Of a DNA stretch of 64,000 bases, positions 26,470-33,756 are shown piece by piece. The first letter of the stretch is position 1. Every line of letters begins with the position of its first letter. A program made the position numbers and the translations under genes. The stretch spans positions 62,001 to 126,000 of the forward strand of contig CAMYYD010000004.1 in NCBI GenBank assembly GCA_947303395.1. The letters are read 5' to 3'. This DNA is from an uncultured Bacteroidales bacterium (GTDB taxonomy: Bacteria > Bacteroidota > Bacteroidia > Bacteroidales > F082). A model generated the notes under the pieces. That model was not told the DNA's origin and made no database searches. It worked only from the letters and a program-made list of their open reading frames with translations.

Positions 26470-27372
26470 ATGGAAATAAAAAAATACTACGGCAAGGTTA
26501 TTCTTTTTGGTGAATATTCAATGATTTTCGGCTCACCGGCGCTGCTCATGCCTCTTTACACCGGCGAGTCGCATTGGGATTATATCTGGCGTAACCACGG
26601 TAAGAAAAATTATTCTTCAAACCGCAGCCTTAATGTATTCGCCAATTATCTTGAAAAAGACAATTATTTTTTAGAAAATATTGACATTCAAAAGTTTAGA
26701 GCTGAGCTAAAGAAAGGTCTTTTCCTCGATTCTTGCATTCCGTCGGGTTATGGCGTCGGCAGCTCCGGAGCTCTCACCGCGGCTGTCTACGACCGTTTCA
26801 AATCAAAGGAAATCGACGATTTGATGGTGCTGAAAAAGTTCCTTGGCGACATGGAAAACTGTTTCCACGGCAGTAGCTCGGGTCTCGACCCTCTGCAATG
26901 TTATCTGGGCAAGCCTTTTATCCTCACTGAAGATAAAAAGATTCAGGTTTTGGATAATGATTTTGTACCTGAAAATATTCATATCTTCTTGATTGACAGT
27001 AAGATAAAGAGTGAGACGAAGGCTTTGGTGAACTATTTCAAGGAGCAGCGCGAGAATCCGCGTTACCTTAAAGCTTTCGACGAGCTTTATTATCCTTTCG
27101 TCGGTCGCTGCATCAACTCGTTGGTTGCTGGTAAAGTCGATGAGTTCTTTGATGACTTAACTCAACTTTCTTATTATCAGACAGTTATGTTGCGTCCGAT
27201 GATAACCGACAACATGCTTCCTCTGTTCTCGCTGAAGCGAAAAGACGTGCATTTCCAGATAAAAATTTGTGGCTCAGGTGGCGGCGGTTATTTCCTCGGA
27301 TTCGCCGATGATAAGGATGCTACTAATGCTTTCATGCAAGAGCATGACTTCCCAATCACATGGGTTATCTGA
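26470..27372 (+). CDS. GHMP kinase, probable mevalonate or phosphomevalonate kinase
   Basis: This small-molecule kinase is placed directly after mvaD. It shows the N-terminal YYGKVILFGEYSMIFGSPAL motif (GEYxxxxG as in mevalonate kinases), the ATP loop PSGYGVGSSGALTAAVYDRF, the GSSSGLDPLQCYLG stretch and the C-terminal glycine loop KICGSGGGGYFLGF. At 300 residues it is of normal size. Whether it phosphorylates mevalonate or phosphomevalonate cannot be decided from sequence; the position supports a mevalonate-pathway step. Its stop is 10 bases from the end of the convergent LRR gene. Confidence 0.8.
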   Translation: MEIKKYYGKVILFGEYSMIFGSPALLMPLYTGESHWDYIWRNHGKKNYSSNRSLNVFANYLEKDNYFLENIDIQKFRAELKKGLFLDSCIPSGYGVGSSGALTAAVYDRFKSKEIDDLMVLKKFLGDMENCFHGSSSGLDPLQCYLGKPFILTEDKKIQVLDNDFVPENIHIFLIDSKIKSETKALVNYFKEQRENPRYLKAFDELYYPFVGRCINSLVAGKVDEFFDDLTQLSYYQTVMLRPMITDNMLPLFSLKRKDVHFQIKICGSGGGGYFLGFADDKDATNAFMQEHDFPITWVI

Positions 27373-27381
27373 TTGATAATC

Positions 27382-29901
27382 TTAGTGATAGATAATATTC
27401 AATTCTGGTCGCTTATTACTTAATGCCTCGATTTCCTTGGCTTTGACCTTTGTGCTGAACGCCTTGATGTATCTTAACGTGCTGATCTTCTCAACAGGAG
27501 CCAAACTTCTAACGTTGGTGTTTGCGATATTCAGCTCCTCAAGTGCTGTGCAGTTTGATAACATTTTGATATTCTTAATGTTAGTGTTTGCTATATCAAG
27601 CACGCGCAGTTTTTTCATGTTTTCAAGCGGATTGAGGTCCATGATGCCGGTGTTCTCAATCGAAAGCACTTCCAATGACTTTACTTTTGCCAAAACACTG
27701 ATGTCGTTGACCGCATTTCCGTTGATATTTAACTCTTGCAGCTGCTTCAAATCGCTTAACGGACTTAAATCAGTGATGTGATTGTCCTTGATAACCAATT
27801 TCTTAAGGAACATGAGCTTTGTCAATGGCTCCAGACTCGAAATCATGGTTTTTGAATCAACGGTGATTTCCTCGATGTTGGCGACGGTCTGCAACTGCAA
27901 CGCTGTCGGGCTTGAATCCATCTCAACGATGCTTCTGAAAATCTCGCGCCAGCTGTTATCGAGCATGTACCACCAAATTCTCAAATCTTCAGTTTGATAG
28001 ATTATCATCACCTTAGGCTGGGCTGCTTTCAACTCATAAGCCTGATCCGACTTGACTTTACTGTTTTCAGCATTCACCAAAACCAGATTATTCATCTTTT
28101 TGAGAGGCTCAAGATTCCAGATGCTGGTGTTCTCAATGTTGATTTCCTGAAGATTACTTAGATTCTCAATCGGTAACAGAGTGTTAACCTTGGTGTTTTT
28201 CAGGTTGAGATATTTCAAGTTGTGCAACCCGTGAAGCGGAGCGAGGTCGACGATTTTTGTGTTTTCGATGTTGAGACGCTCGAGGTTTGTGAGTCTCTCA
28301 ATCGGCATCGCATCCATGAAGAACGGATCCAAAGTCAACGATTTCATGCTGATGATGGCGTGAAGCTCCTCCGGACTTGGATTCAATTCGGTGTTGCATT
28401 GAGTCGAAAACACTTTTTTCCACGACACATGCAAACCATCCCACCAGTTTTGCAAGGCCTGCGTCTCATAAATCACCATCACATTCTGATTTTCGTTCTT
28501 GAATAGATCGGCTTTTTCAGAATCAATTTGTGTGTTGTCGCAATAAATTCTCACAAGCTGCGGAAGATCTTTTAACGGCATGAGGTCGTCGACTTCTGTA
28601 TTTCTGCATTGTAACTCATTGAGTTTTAACAGATTTGACAATGGCGACAAGTCGTTAATATGTGTGTCATCAACAATCAAAACTTGCAGATTTTCGAGGT
28701 TTCCAAGAGGTGTGAGGTCGGAAATCTCAGTTCCGCTGATGTTGACATAACGAAGCGATTGCGGTAATTCGATAGAATCGAGGGTTGTGACTTTCGTGCC
28801 CGAAATGTCGAGGTCGGTCAGCATCTCGCAATTGCTCAGAATGCTGATGTCTTCAACGTCGGTGTTGCTTAACGAAAGATTCGTCAGCTGATGGTAAAGC
28901 CCAATTATTTCAATGTCAGCGAGTTTGATATTGTCAGCCTTGAGATTTTTGATTTCGTTGGTGTATCTTAAATCTGAAATATTGGTTATAGCAGTATTAC
29001 TGATGTCTAAGTTATTGATTTTGTTGAGATTTCTGATAGGGGAGATGTCTTCAATATCGGTATTTGATATATTGAGATTCTGCAAATCTGAAAACTCATA
29101 AAGTGGGTCAAGGGAGTGAATCAATGAGTTTGAATTGATGTCAATGTCAGTGGTTTTTGTCAAACTCTTGAGTTTTTCGTACAAAACCGACATGTCGGTG
29201 GCAATTGTACTTTCTTGAAGACTGTCGTTTACAACAACGATAGAATCGCGGTAGATATGGTTGATGTCTTTTATTTCAATCGAATCTTTGATAAACTGGT
29301 TAGTGCCGAAATACACTTTCCATGCTGTCGACATTCTGTTCCACCAATTTCTAAGTTCTTCTGTCTCATTGAGTTTGGTGGTATAAATGCTAACAATCTT
29401 TATGTCTTTTTTGGATGGGTCAACATTAACTTCCATGAAGCGTTTGCAGGAGTTGTTCACGGTGTCGCCGATAATGTTGTGACCGGCTATTGTTCTCATC
29501 ATCGTCACTTTGAAGAATGTCTCGCCGAATTCGTTGGTTTGCGGGACAATATCGTCAATCTTCAAGGTGAATTTTACGTCTTTGAAGAAGAAATCGATGT
29601 CTTTCAGGTATGCTTGAACATCCTTGTTTATATATGTGCTGCGGTTGTCGTCGAGGTCGTCTTCAATCTGAACTTTGTCGTCTTTGAAGATTTTCGCGTA
29701 ACTTTCCTTAAAAACGATGTCTTTTTCCTGTGCTGTTGCTTCAGGGTTACCAATGAAAGAGAATGTATCCTCCAGATATCTCGTCATCACGCGAATCTGC
29801 TCGGAATACTCGTCAATTTCAGCTTTGCTAAGGCTAATGTGTTGAGCAAAAACGCCTTGGCATGATAAAAACAATATCGCAAAAAAAACTAATTTTTTCA
29901 T
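27382..29901 (-). CDS. Exported leucine-rich-repeat protein with three tandem WW-helix/LRR modules
   Basis: The function is unknown; it is 839 residues with a Sec signal (MKKLVFFAILFLSCQGVFAQ). A non-repeat domain (about 20-180) precedes SDS22/internalin-type LRRs of the form LxxLxxLxIxNTxIxDLxPL. The protein is modular. Each module opens with a short helix containing a Trp pair and a further Trp (W186/W187 in LRNWWNRMSTAWK, W486/W487 in LQNWWDGLHVSWKK, W643/W644 in LRIWWYMLDNSWRE), continues with an LRR array, and closes with a P-x-hydrophobic-IIY segment. The protein ends exactly at such a segment (PELNIIYH). It is the last gene of a four-gene operon, overlapping its neighbour as ATGA. Confidence 0.82.
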   Translation of the reverse strand: MKKLVFFAILFLSCQGVFAQHISLSKAEIDEYSEQIRVMTRYLEDTFSFIGNPEATAQEKDIVFKESYAKIFKDDKVQIEDDLDDNRSTYINKDVQAYLKDIDFFFKDVKFTLKIDDIVPQTNEFGETFFKVTMMRTIAGHNIIGDTVNNSCKRFMEVNVDPSKKDIKIVSIYTTKLNETEELRNWWNRMSTAWKVYFGTNQFIKDSIEIKDINHIYRDSIVVVNDSLQESTIATDMSVLYEKLKSLTKTTDIDINSNSLIHSLDPLYEFSDLQNLNISNTDIEDISPIRNLNKINNLDISNTAITNISDLRYTNEIKNLKADNIKLADIEIIGLYHQLTNLSLSNTDVEDISILSNCEMLTDLDISGTKVTTLDSIELPQSLRYVNISGTEISDLTPLGNLENLQVLIVDDTHINDLSPLSNLLKLNELQCRNTEVDDLMPLKDLPQLVRIYCDNTQIDSEKADLFKNENQNVMVIYETQALQNWWDGLHVSWKKVFSTQCNTELNPSPEELHAIISMKSLTLDPFFMDAMPIERLTNLERLNIENTKIVDLAPLHGLHNLKYLNLKNTKVNTLLPIENLSNLQEINIENTSIWNLEPLKKMNNLVLVNAENSKVKSDQAYELKAAQPKVMIIYQTEDLRIWWYMLDNSWREIFRSIVEMDSSPTALQLQTVANIEEITVDSKTMISSLEPLTKLMFLKKLVIKDNHITDLSPLSDLKQLQELNINGNAVNDISVLAKVKSLEVLSIENTGIMDLNPLENMKKLRVLDIANTNIKNIKMLSNCTALEELNIANTNVRSLAPVEKISTLRYIKAFSTKVKAKEIEALSNKRPELNIIYH

Positions 29902-30746
29902 CTTTTAGGTTGATAGATCTTTAAAAGTGCTTCTTTTTCCTCGTCTTTCAGATAAACCAGGTTTGAGATAAGCCATCCGGCGTTGTAACCTTTTCTGTTG
30001 AACCACGACACTTCAAAATACCAGTTGTCGATTTGGAAAATGTGGAATTTCACGTTTTCAACGTGGTCAAATTTCAGGTTGCCTTGTTTAATCTCATAGA
30101 AAAACAATGTCAGATAATCAGGAAGATAGTCTGTAGAAGCATAATATTCAATGATTTGCGGGTCGTTGAATACTTTGTAAATATTCATGAAATCGAGTTC
30201 GTGACTCATCGGATGCAGGAAATGTTTCTCGCGTTCAGCCATCTCTCCGTGAGGGAAATATTTTTGGAATTCTGAGAAGAACACATTGGAAATCACCCAC
30301 TTAGAGCCGAGTCCTTCTTTTTCCAAAGCCATTATCATGCTGATGTCGACGACTTTTCCTTTCCAGATAAATTTTGCGGAGACTTCGGAGTACCATTTGC
30401 CTCCGAGAAACTCCATAAATTGATTATTGTTTTTTGTCAGGTCCTCGATGAAGAAGTCGCGGAGAGCGCCGCCGGTACGCTGGTTGTTGAGGTCGAAAAG
30501 AAGAGGGAGGACGTCTTTGCGTTTTTGTGCGCTGCGATAATCCTTATCGCCAGGATACAAGCGTTTGCCGTACTGGTCTTCTTCGTAGTTGAACCTGTGA
30601 ATGAACTGCCCCATTTGCTTGGTCATAGTGATAAGTTCGCGCTCGTCCATCTGGACGTCGCCTACGTTGCCAATAAATTGGGCATCAACTTTTAAACATA
30701 GTGCCAGCAATACTACTGGCACTATAACTTTTATCAATTTATTCAT
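29898..30746 (-). CDS. Unknown exported protein
   Basis: No family is recognised. From the ATG at 30746 it has 282 residues with a signal peptide (MNKLIKVIVPVVLLALCLKVDA, cleaved before QFIG). The mature part contains KDYRSAQKRKDVLPLLFDLNN, a KWYSEVSAKFIWKGKVVDISM beta-rich segment and an aromatic C-terminal half (YFEVSWFNRKGYNAGW). An in-frame TTG two codons upstream is less likely. Its stop overlaps the LRR gene start and its start is 10 bases after the next upstream gene, so co-expression with the LRR protein is expected. It could be a periplasmic partner of the operon's lipoprotein. Confidence 0.65.
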   Translation of the reverse strand: MNKLIKVIVPVVLLALCLKVDAQFIGNVGDVQMDERELITMTKQMGQFIHRFNYEEDQYGKRLYPGDKDYRSAQKRKDVLPLLFDLNNQRTGGALRDFFIEDLTKNNNQFMEFLGGKWYSEVSAKFIWKGKVVDISMIMALEKEGLGSKWVISNVFFSEFQKYFPHGEMAEREKHFLHPMSHELDFMNIYKVFNDPQIIEYYASTDYLPDYLTLFFYEIKQGNLKFDHVENVKFHIFQIDNWYFEVSWFNRKGYNAGWLISNLVYLKDEEKEALLKIYQPKR

Positions 30747-30755
30747 TATCAATGA

Positions 30756-31337
30756 TTAATGTGCTGTTTCCTTCACGCGCATGTCGCCGAGCAACACATC
30801 CCAGAAGCCGATGAGACGGCCGCCGATCTGAGTCTCTTTACGTTTGACATAAACGGTGATGTCTTTCTTTGTCGTATCCTGATATACGAGTCTGCCTTCA
30901 GCGTCATATCCCTTGAATGTCTGGAAGATAGTGATGACACCGACGTATGTTCCGTCAGGTTGACGTTGTAAATCAGACACATACTGAATCTTGTACCAGT
31001 CGATTTCGACGCGGTCGTAGTTGAGGCGCATCAATCTTTCGAGGTACTGACGTACTTTATAGTATTCGACTTTTGTCTTTGAGAGTGATGAGACACCGAT
31101 CTCTGCGTCTGGAGCGAAAAGCTCTTCAGCACGGTCGATAACTCTGTTGGCCTCGCTCCAAGGAGTGTTTTTCGAGCCAATCAGTTTGACGTATTTAGAA
31201 AGGTCGCGGACTTTCTCAAGTGCAAGACTGTCAATGGCTTGCTTGCGTTCCGGACTGAGTTCAGGTTCTTGTGCGAATGCCTGATAGCCTGTGAGGGCGA
31301 AAAATGCGAATGCTATTGCAAATAATAACTTTTTCAT
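30756..31337 (-). CDS. Unknown exported protein
   Basis: No family is recognised. The 193-residue protein has a clear signal peptide (MKKLLFAIAFAFFALTGYQAFAQ). The mature part begins with a charged helix (ELSPERKQAIDSLALEKVRDLSKYV) and ends in an alternating beta-type region (GVITIFQTFKGYDAEGRLVYQD, DITVYVKRKE). The C-terminal domain, with the FWDVLLGDMRV ending, has the look of NTF2/SnoaL-like folds (an inference from pattern only). It is separated by 1 base from the upstream lipoprotein gene. Confidence 0.62.
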   Translation of the reverse strand: MKKLLFAIAFAFFALTGYQAFAQEPELSPERKQAIDSLALEKVRDLSKYVKLIGSKNTPWSEANRVIDRAEELFAPDAEIGVSSLSKTKVEYYKVRQYLERLMRLNYDRVEIDWYKIQYVSDLQRQPDGTYVGVITIFQTFKGYDAEGRLVYQDTTKKDITVYVKRKETQIGGRLIGFWDVLLGDMRVKETAH

Positions 31338-31338
31338 C

Positions 31339-31980
31339 TTATTTCTTTATTAATTCGAGTTCGGTAATCTTTTTCTTTTCGTTGTATTTCACGTTGTCGA
31401 CGCTGACGTTGACCTTTTTCTGATCCTTGATGTAGTTAAGGTAGTTGACAGCTGTTGTCGGACGGTCGTAGTCGCCGTAGTTGTTGAGGCGGATAAGCAC
31501 CACTGCATCTGGTGATTCGAACAATTTGAGGGCTTCTTTTATTGCGTTGTTAGCTGTTACAACGTCTTTTGCATTGGCAATCATGTTGAAATAGTCGGTG
31601 AGACCGGTCTTTGGCTTGTTTTGCTCTTCCATCTCACGGATTCTCTGCTCTTCTGCGAGACGTCTTTCCTCAGCCAGTCTGTCTCTTTCTGCCATCTCTC
31701 TGGCGATCTTAGCTTCGGCACGTTCAATCATTTCAACGATTTCAGGATTCTTCTTCGAGAAATCAGTCTTTTTGATTTCGTTTACACGAGCCTGCTGCTC
31801 TTCCAAAGTCCACGCTGTTTCGTTGTTAAGAATGGCGTTCAAATCTTTGGTTGCCTGCTCAACTCTTGCCTTGTACTCTTTCTTAGATAATTTGTTTGAT
31901 GAACCGCAACTTGTTACTCCACAAATAGTTACGAGAGCAATTGTTGCAAAAACAATGATACTTTTTAGTTGTTTTAACAT
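31339..31980 (-). CDS. Unknown lipoprotein with coiled coil
   Basis: This is the first gene of the LRR operon. The lipoprotein signal (MLKQLKSIIVFATIALVTI) ends in GVTSC with Cys 25. A strongly charged coiled coil covers about residues 85-120 (RAEAKIAREMAERDRLAEERRLAEEQ as segments), between two more globular parts; the last 75 residues contain AKDVVTANNAIKEALKLFES and a beta-type end. No function is recognised; a scaffolding or envelope-spanning role is inference. The ATG lies 38 bases downstream of a TAACTTTG promoter element. Confidence 0.66.
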   Translation of the reverse strand: MLKQLKSIIVFATIALVTICGVTSCGSSNKLSKKEYKARVEQATKDLNAILNNETAWTLEEQQARVNEIKKTDFSKKNPEIVEMIERAEAKIAREMAERDRLAEERRLAEEQRIREMEEQNKPKTGLTDYFNMIANAKDVVTANNAIKEALKLFESPDAVVLIRLNNYGDYDRPTTAVNYLNYIKDQKKVNVSVDNVKYNEKKKITELELIKK

Positions 31981-32018
31981 GTCGCTAAATTTTAAATTTC
32001 AATTATATTAATAACTCG

Positions 32019-32026
32019 CAAAGTTA
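32019..32026 (-). promoter_or_regulatory. Putative -7 promoter element of the four-gene LRR operon
   Basis: Minus-strand TAACTTTG matches TAnnTTTG upstream of the lipoprotein gene at 31980. No other promoter is evident within the operon, where gene gaps are 10 bases or less. Confidence 0.6.
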
Positions 32027-32086
32027 AGAAATATTTTGATTGATATATACGATTATTGAAGTTTTTTTAGCAATTTTGAAGGCGAA

Positions 32087-33733
32087 ATGAAACATTACAA
32101 CATACCGATATTTTTACCTGAACTCGCATGTCCTTTCAGATGCGTTTACTGTAATCAGTTTAGCATTACTGGAAAACAGCAATTGCCTGATATTCAGGAT
32201 GTTAAGAATACGATAGATAAATATCTCGATTCTTTCAAAGAAGCTGATCGGGTTGTTGAAGTGGCGTTTTTCGGTGGAAATTTCACTGGCTTGCCTGAAA
32301 AAATGCAGGATGATTTTCTGAAAATTGTGCAGCCGTACCTCGAAAAAGGCGTAATCGATGGCATAAGATGCAGCACTCGTCCCGATTATATCGATGAAAA
32401 ACGAGTGAAAATCCTGAAATCTTTCGGAATGAAAAACATCGAACTCGGGGCGCAGACCACAAACGATGAGATTTTGCGAAAATGCGGTCGCGGACATAGC
32501 TTTCAAGATATTGAAAATGCATCACAAATCATTGTTGATGAGGGAATTACACTCGGCTTGCAAATGATGCTCGGGCTGCCGTTCGACAGTTTTGAAAACG
32601 ACATGCAAACAGCTCGCGACATTGTGCGACTTGGTGCGAAAGAAACACGCATTTATCCGTGTATCGTGGTGAAAGACACTGAGTTAGAACGAATGTACAA
32701 AAACGGAGAGTATAAACCTTTAGCTTTGGATGAAGCTGTCGAGCAATCGGCGACTTTGTACGAATATTTCACTGAAAACGACGTAAAAGTTCTCCGTTTA
32801 GGACTTCACACCTCCGACGATTTGAATGGTGAGGCGCTCATTGCGGGGCCTTATCATAAGAATTTCGCCGAGATGGTTTTCAGCAGGTTGTGGGGAAGGA
32901 AATTTGACAAAATTGATGAAAAAACTGACAAAATCGTTATCGAAGTCCCTGAAGATCAATTGAATCACGCAATAGGATATCAAGGTGAGAATAAGAAAAA
33001 ATTGCAGGAACGATACAAAAATGTTGTCGTCGTGGGGACGCGGCGCGCCACGTCCCCACAAACCGATGTGACAATTATTGCGAGTAGCATGATGCCCGAA
33101 CCAGCCAAGGAATCCCTTTCCAAATTGGGTACCGTAACATGGCTCGAGCCCTCCGACAAGGCATATCCTTCTATCTCATCCCATCCGGATATTTTCTTCT
33201 TTTGCCATAATGAAAGACATTGTGACACAATAATTTGTGCCCCAAATGATTCGGTCGGCCATAAATACCCCGACACATGCCGTTTTAATGCTGTAGGTGT
33301 TGGTGATTTATTGATTCATAACCTGAAATATACCGATGAAAAGATTAGGGAATTGTATGGAAAAATATCGACAAAATCCGTGCAACTAAATGTAAATCAA
33401 GGATATACGCGATGCAATTTGTTGGCGTTGGATGAGCGTAATTTCATCACCTCTGATTTTGGTATAAAGAAGGTTTTGGAAGAAAACGGTCGCAATGTTT
33501 TTTACGTCGACCCGCATCAAATAGCGCTTCCGGGTCATGATCATGGATTTTTTCCGGGCTGCTGCGGACTTGTCGATGATTTCGTTGTTGTGTGCGGCTC
33601 GTTGAAGCATCTGAAGGAATGTAAGGAACTGAAAAAGTTTATTCGTCGCAATAATATGAAAATCATCGAGTTATATGATGGCGAATTGATTGATGTGGGA
33701 AGCATTTTCTTTATTCAGAATAAGAAAAATTAG
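32087..33733 (+). CDS. Radical SAM protein (Elp3-like) fused to a C-terminal DUF6873-like domain
   Basis: Residues 1-320 form a radical SAM enzyme. The [4Fe-4S] cluster cysteines are in ACPFRCVYCN, followed by AFFGGNFTG and ELGAQTTNDEIL, as in COG1243/Elp3-related proteins of anaerobes. A small KH-like tail (AIGYQGENKKKLQERY) ends this part. Residues about 328-548 resemble the separately encoded DUF6873 family (IIASSMMPEPAKESLSKLG, SSHPDIFFF, VGDLLIHNLKYTD, PGHDHGFFPGCCG); the name is given from memory. The junction falls on a 28-bp palindrome (33032-33059), read as V-G-T-R-R-A-T-S-P. The substrate is unknown. Confidence 0.78.
   Translation: MKHYNIPIFLPELACPFRCVYCNQFSITGKQQLPDIQDVKNTIDKYLDSFKEADRVVEVAFFGGNFTGLPEKMQDDFLKIVQPYLEKGVIDGIRCSTRPDYIDEKRVKILKSFGMKNIELGAQTTNDEILRKCGRGHSFQDIENASQIIVDEGITLGLQMMLGLPFDSFENDMQTARDIVRLGAKETRIYPCIVVKDTELERMYKNGEYKPLALDEAVEQSATLYEYFTENDVKVLRLGLHTSDDLNGEALIAGPYHKNFAEMVFSRLWGRKFDKIDEKTDKIVIEVPEDQLNHAIGYQGENKKKLQERYKNVVVVGTRRATSPQTDVTIIASSMMPEPAKESLSKLGTVTWLEPSDKAYPSISSHPDIFFFCHNERHCDTIICAPNDSVGHKYPDTCRFNAVGVGDLLIHNLKYTDEKIRELYGKISTKSVQLNVNQGYTRCNLLALDERNFITSDFGIKKVLEENGRNVFYVDPHQIALPGHDHGFFPGCCGLVDDFVVVCGSLKHLKECKELKKFIRRNNMKIIELYDGELIDVGSIFFIQNKKN
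33032..33059. repeat. 28-bp near-perfect palindrome at the domain junction of the radical SAM fusion
   Basis: Nine-base perfect outer arms GTGGGGACG / CGTCCCCAC enclose a GC-rich core around GGCGCGCC; 13 of 14 base pairs match. It is much more GC-rich than its surroundings and shares its first 8 bases with the palindrome region at 388-411. Confidence 0.85.
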
Positions 33734-33734
33734 T

Positions 33735-33742
33735 TATTTTTG
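33735..33742 (+). promoter_or_regulatory. Putative -7 promoter element of the U32 peptidase gene
   Basis: TATTTTTG spans the end of the radical SAM fusion gene and lies 14 bases before the GTG start at 33757. Confidence 0.55.
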
Positions 33743-33756
33743 CAAAAAATATTGTC

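Noticed and set aside
27382-29901. Internalin-like virulence factor
   Set aside because: The repeats share the SDS22-type pattern, but no sortase signal, wall-binding domain or T9SS sorting domain is present, so a virulence role is not supported.
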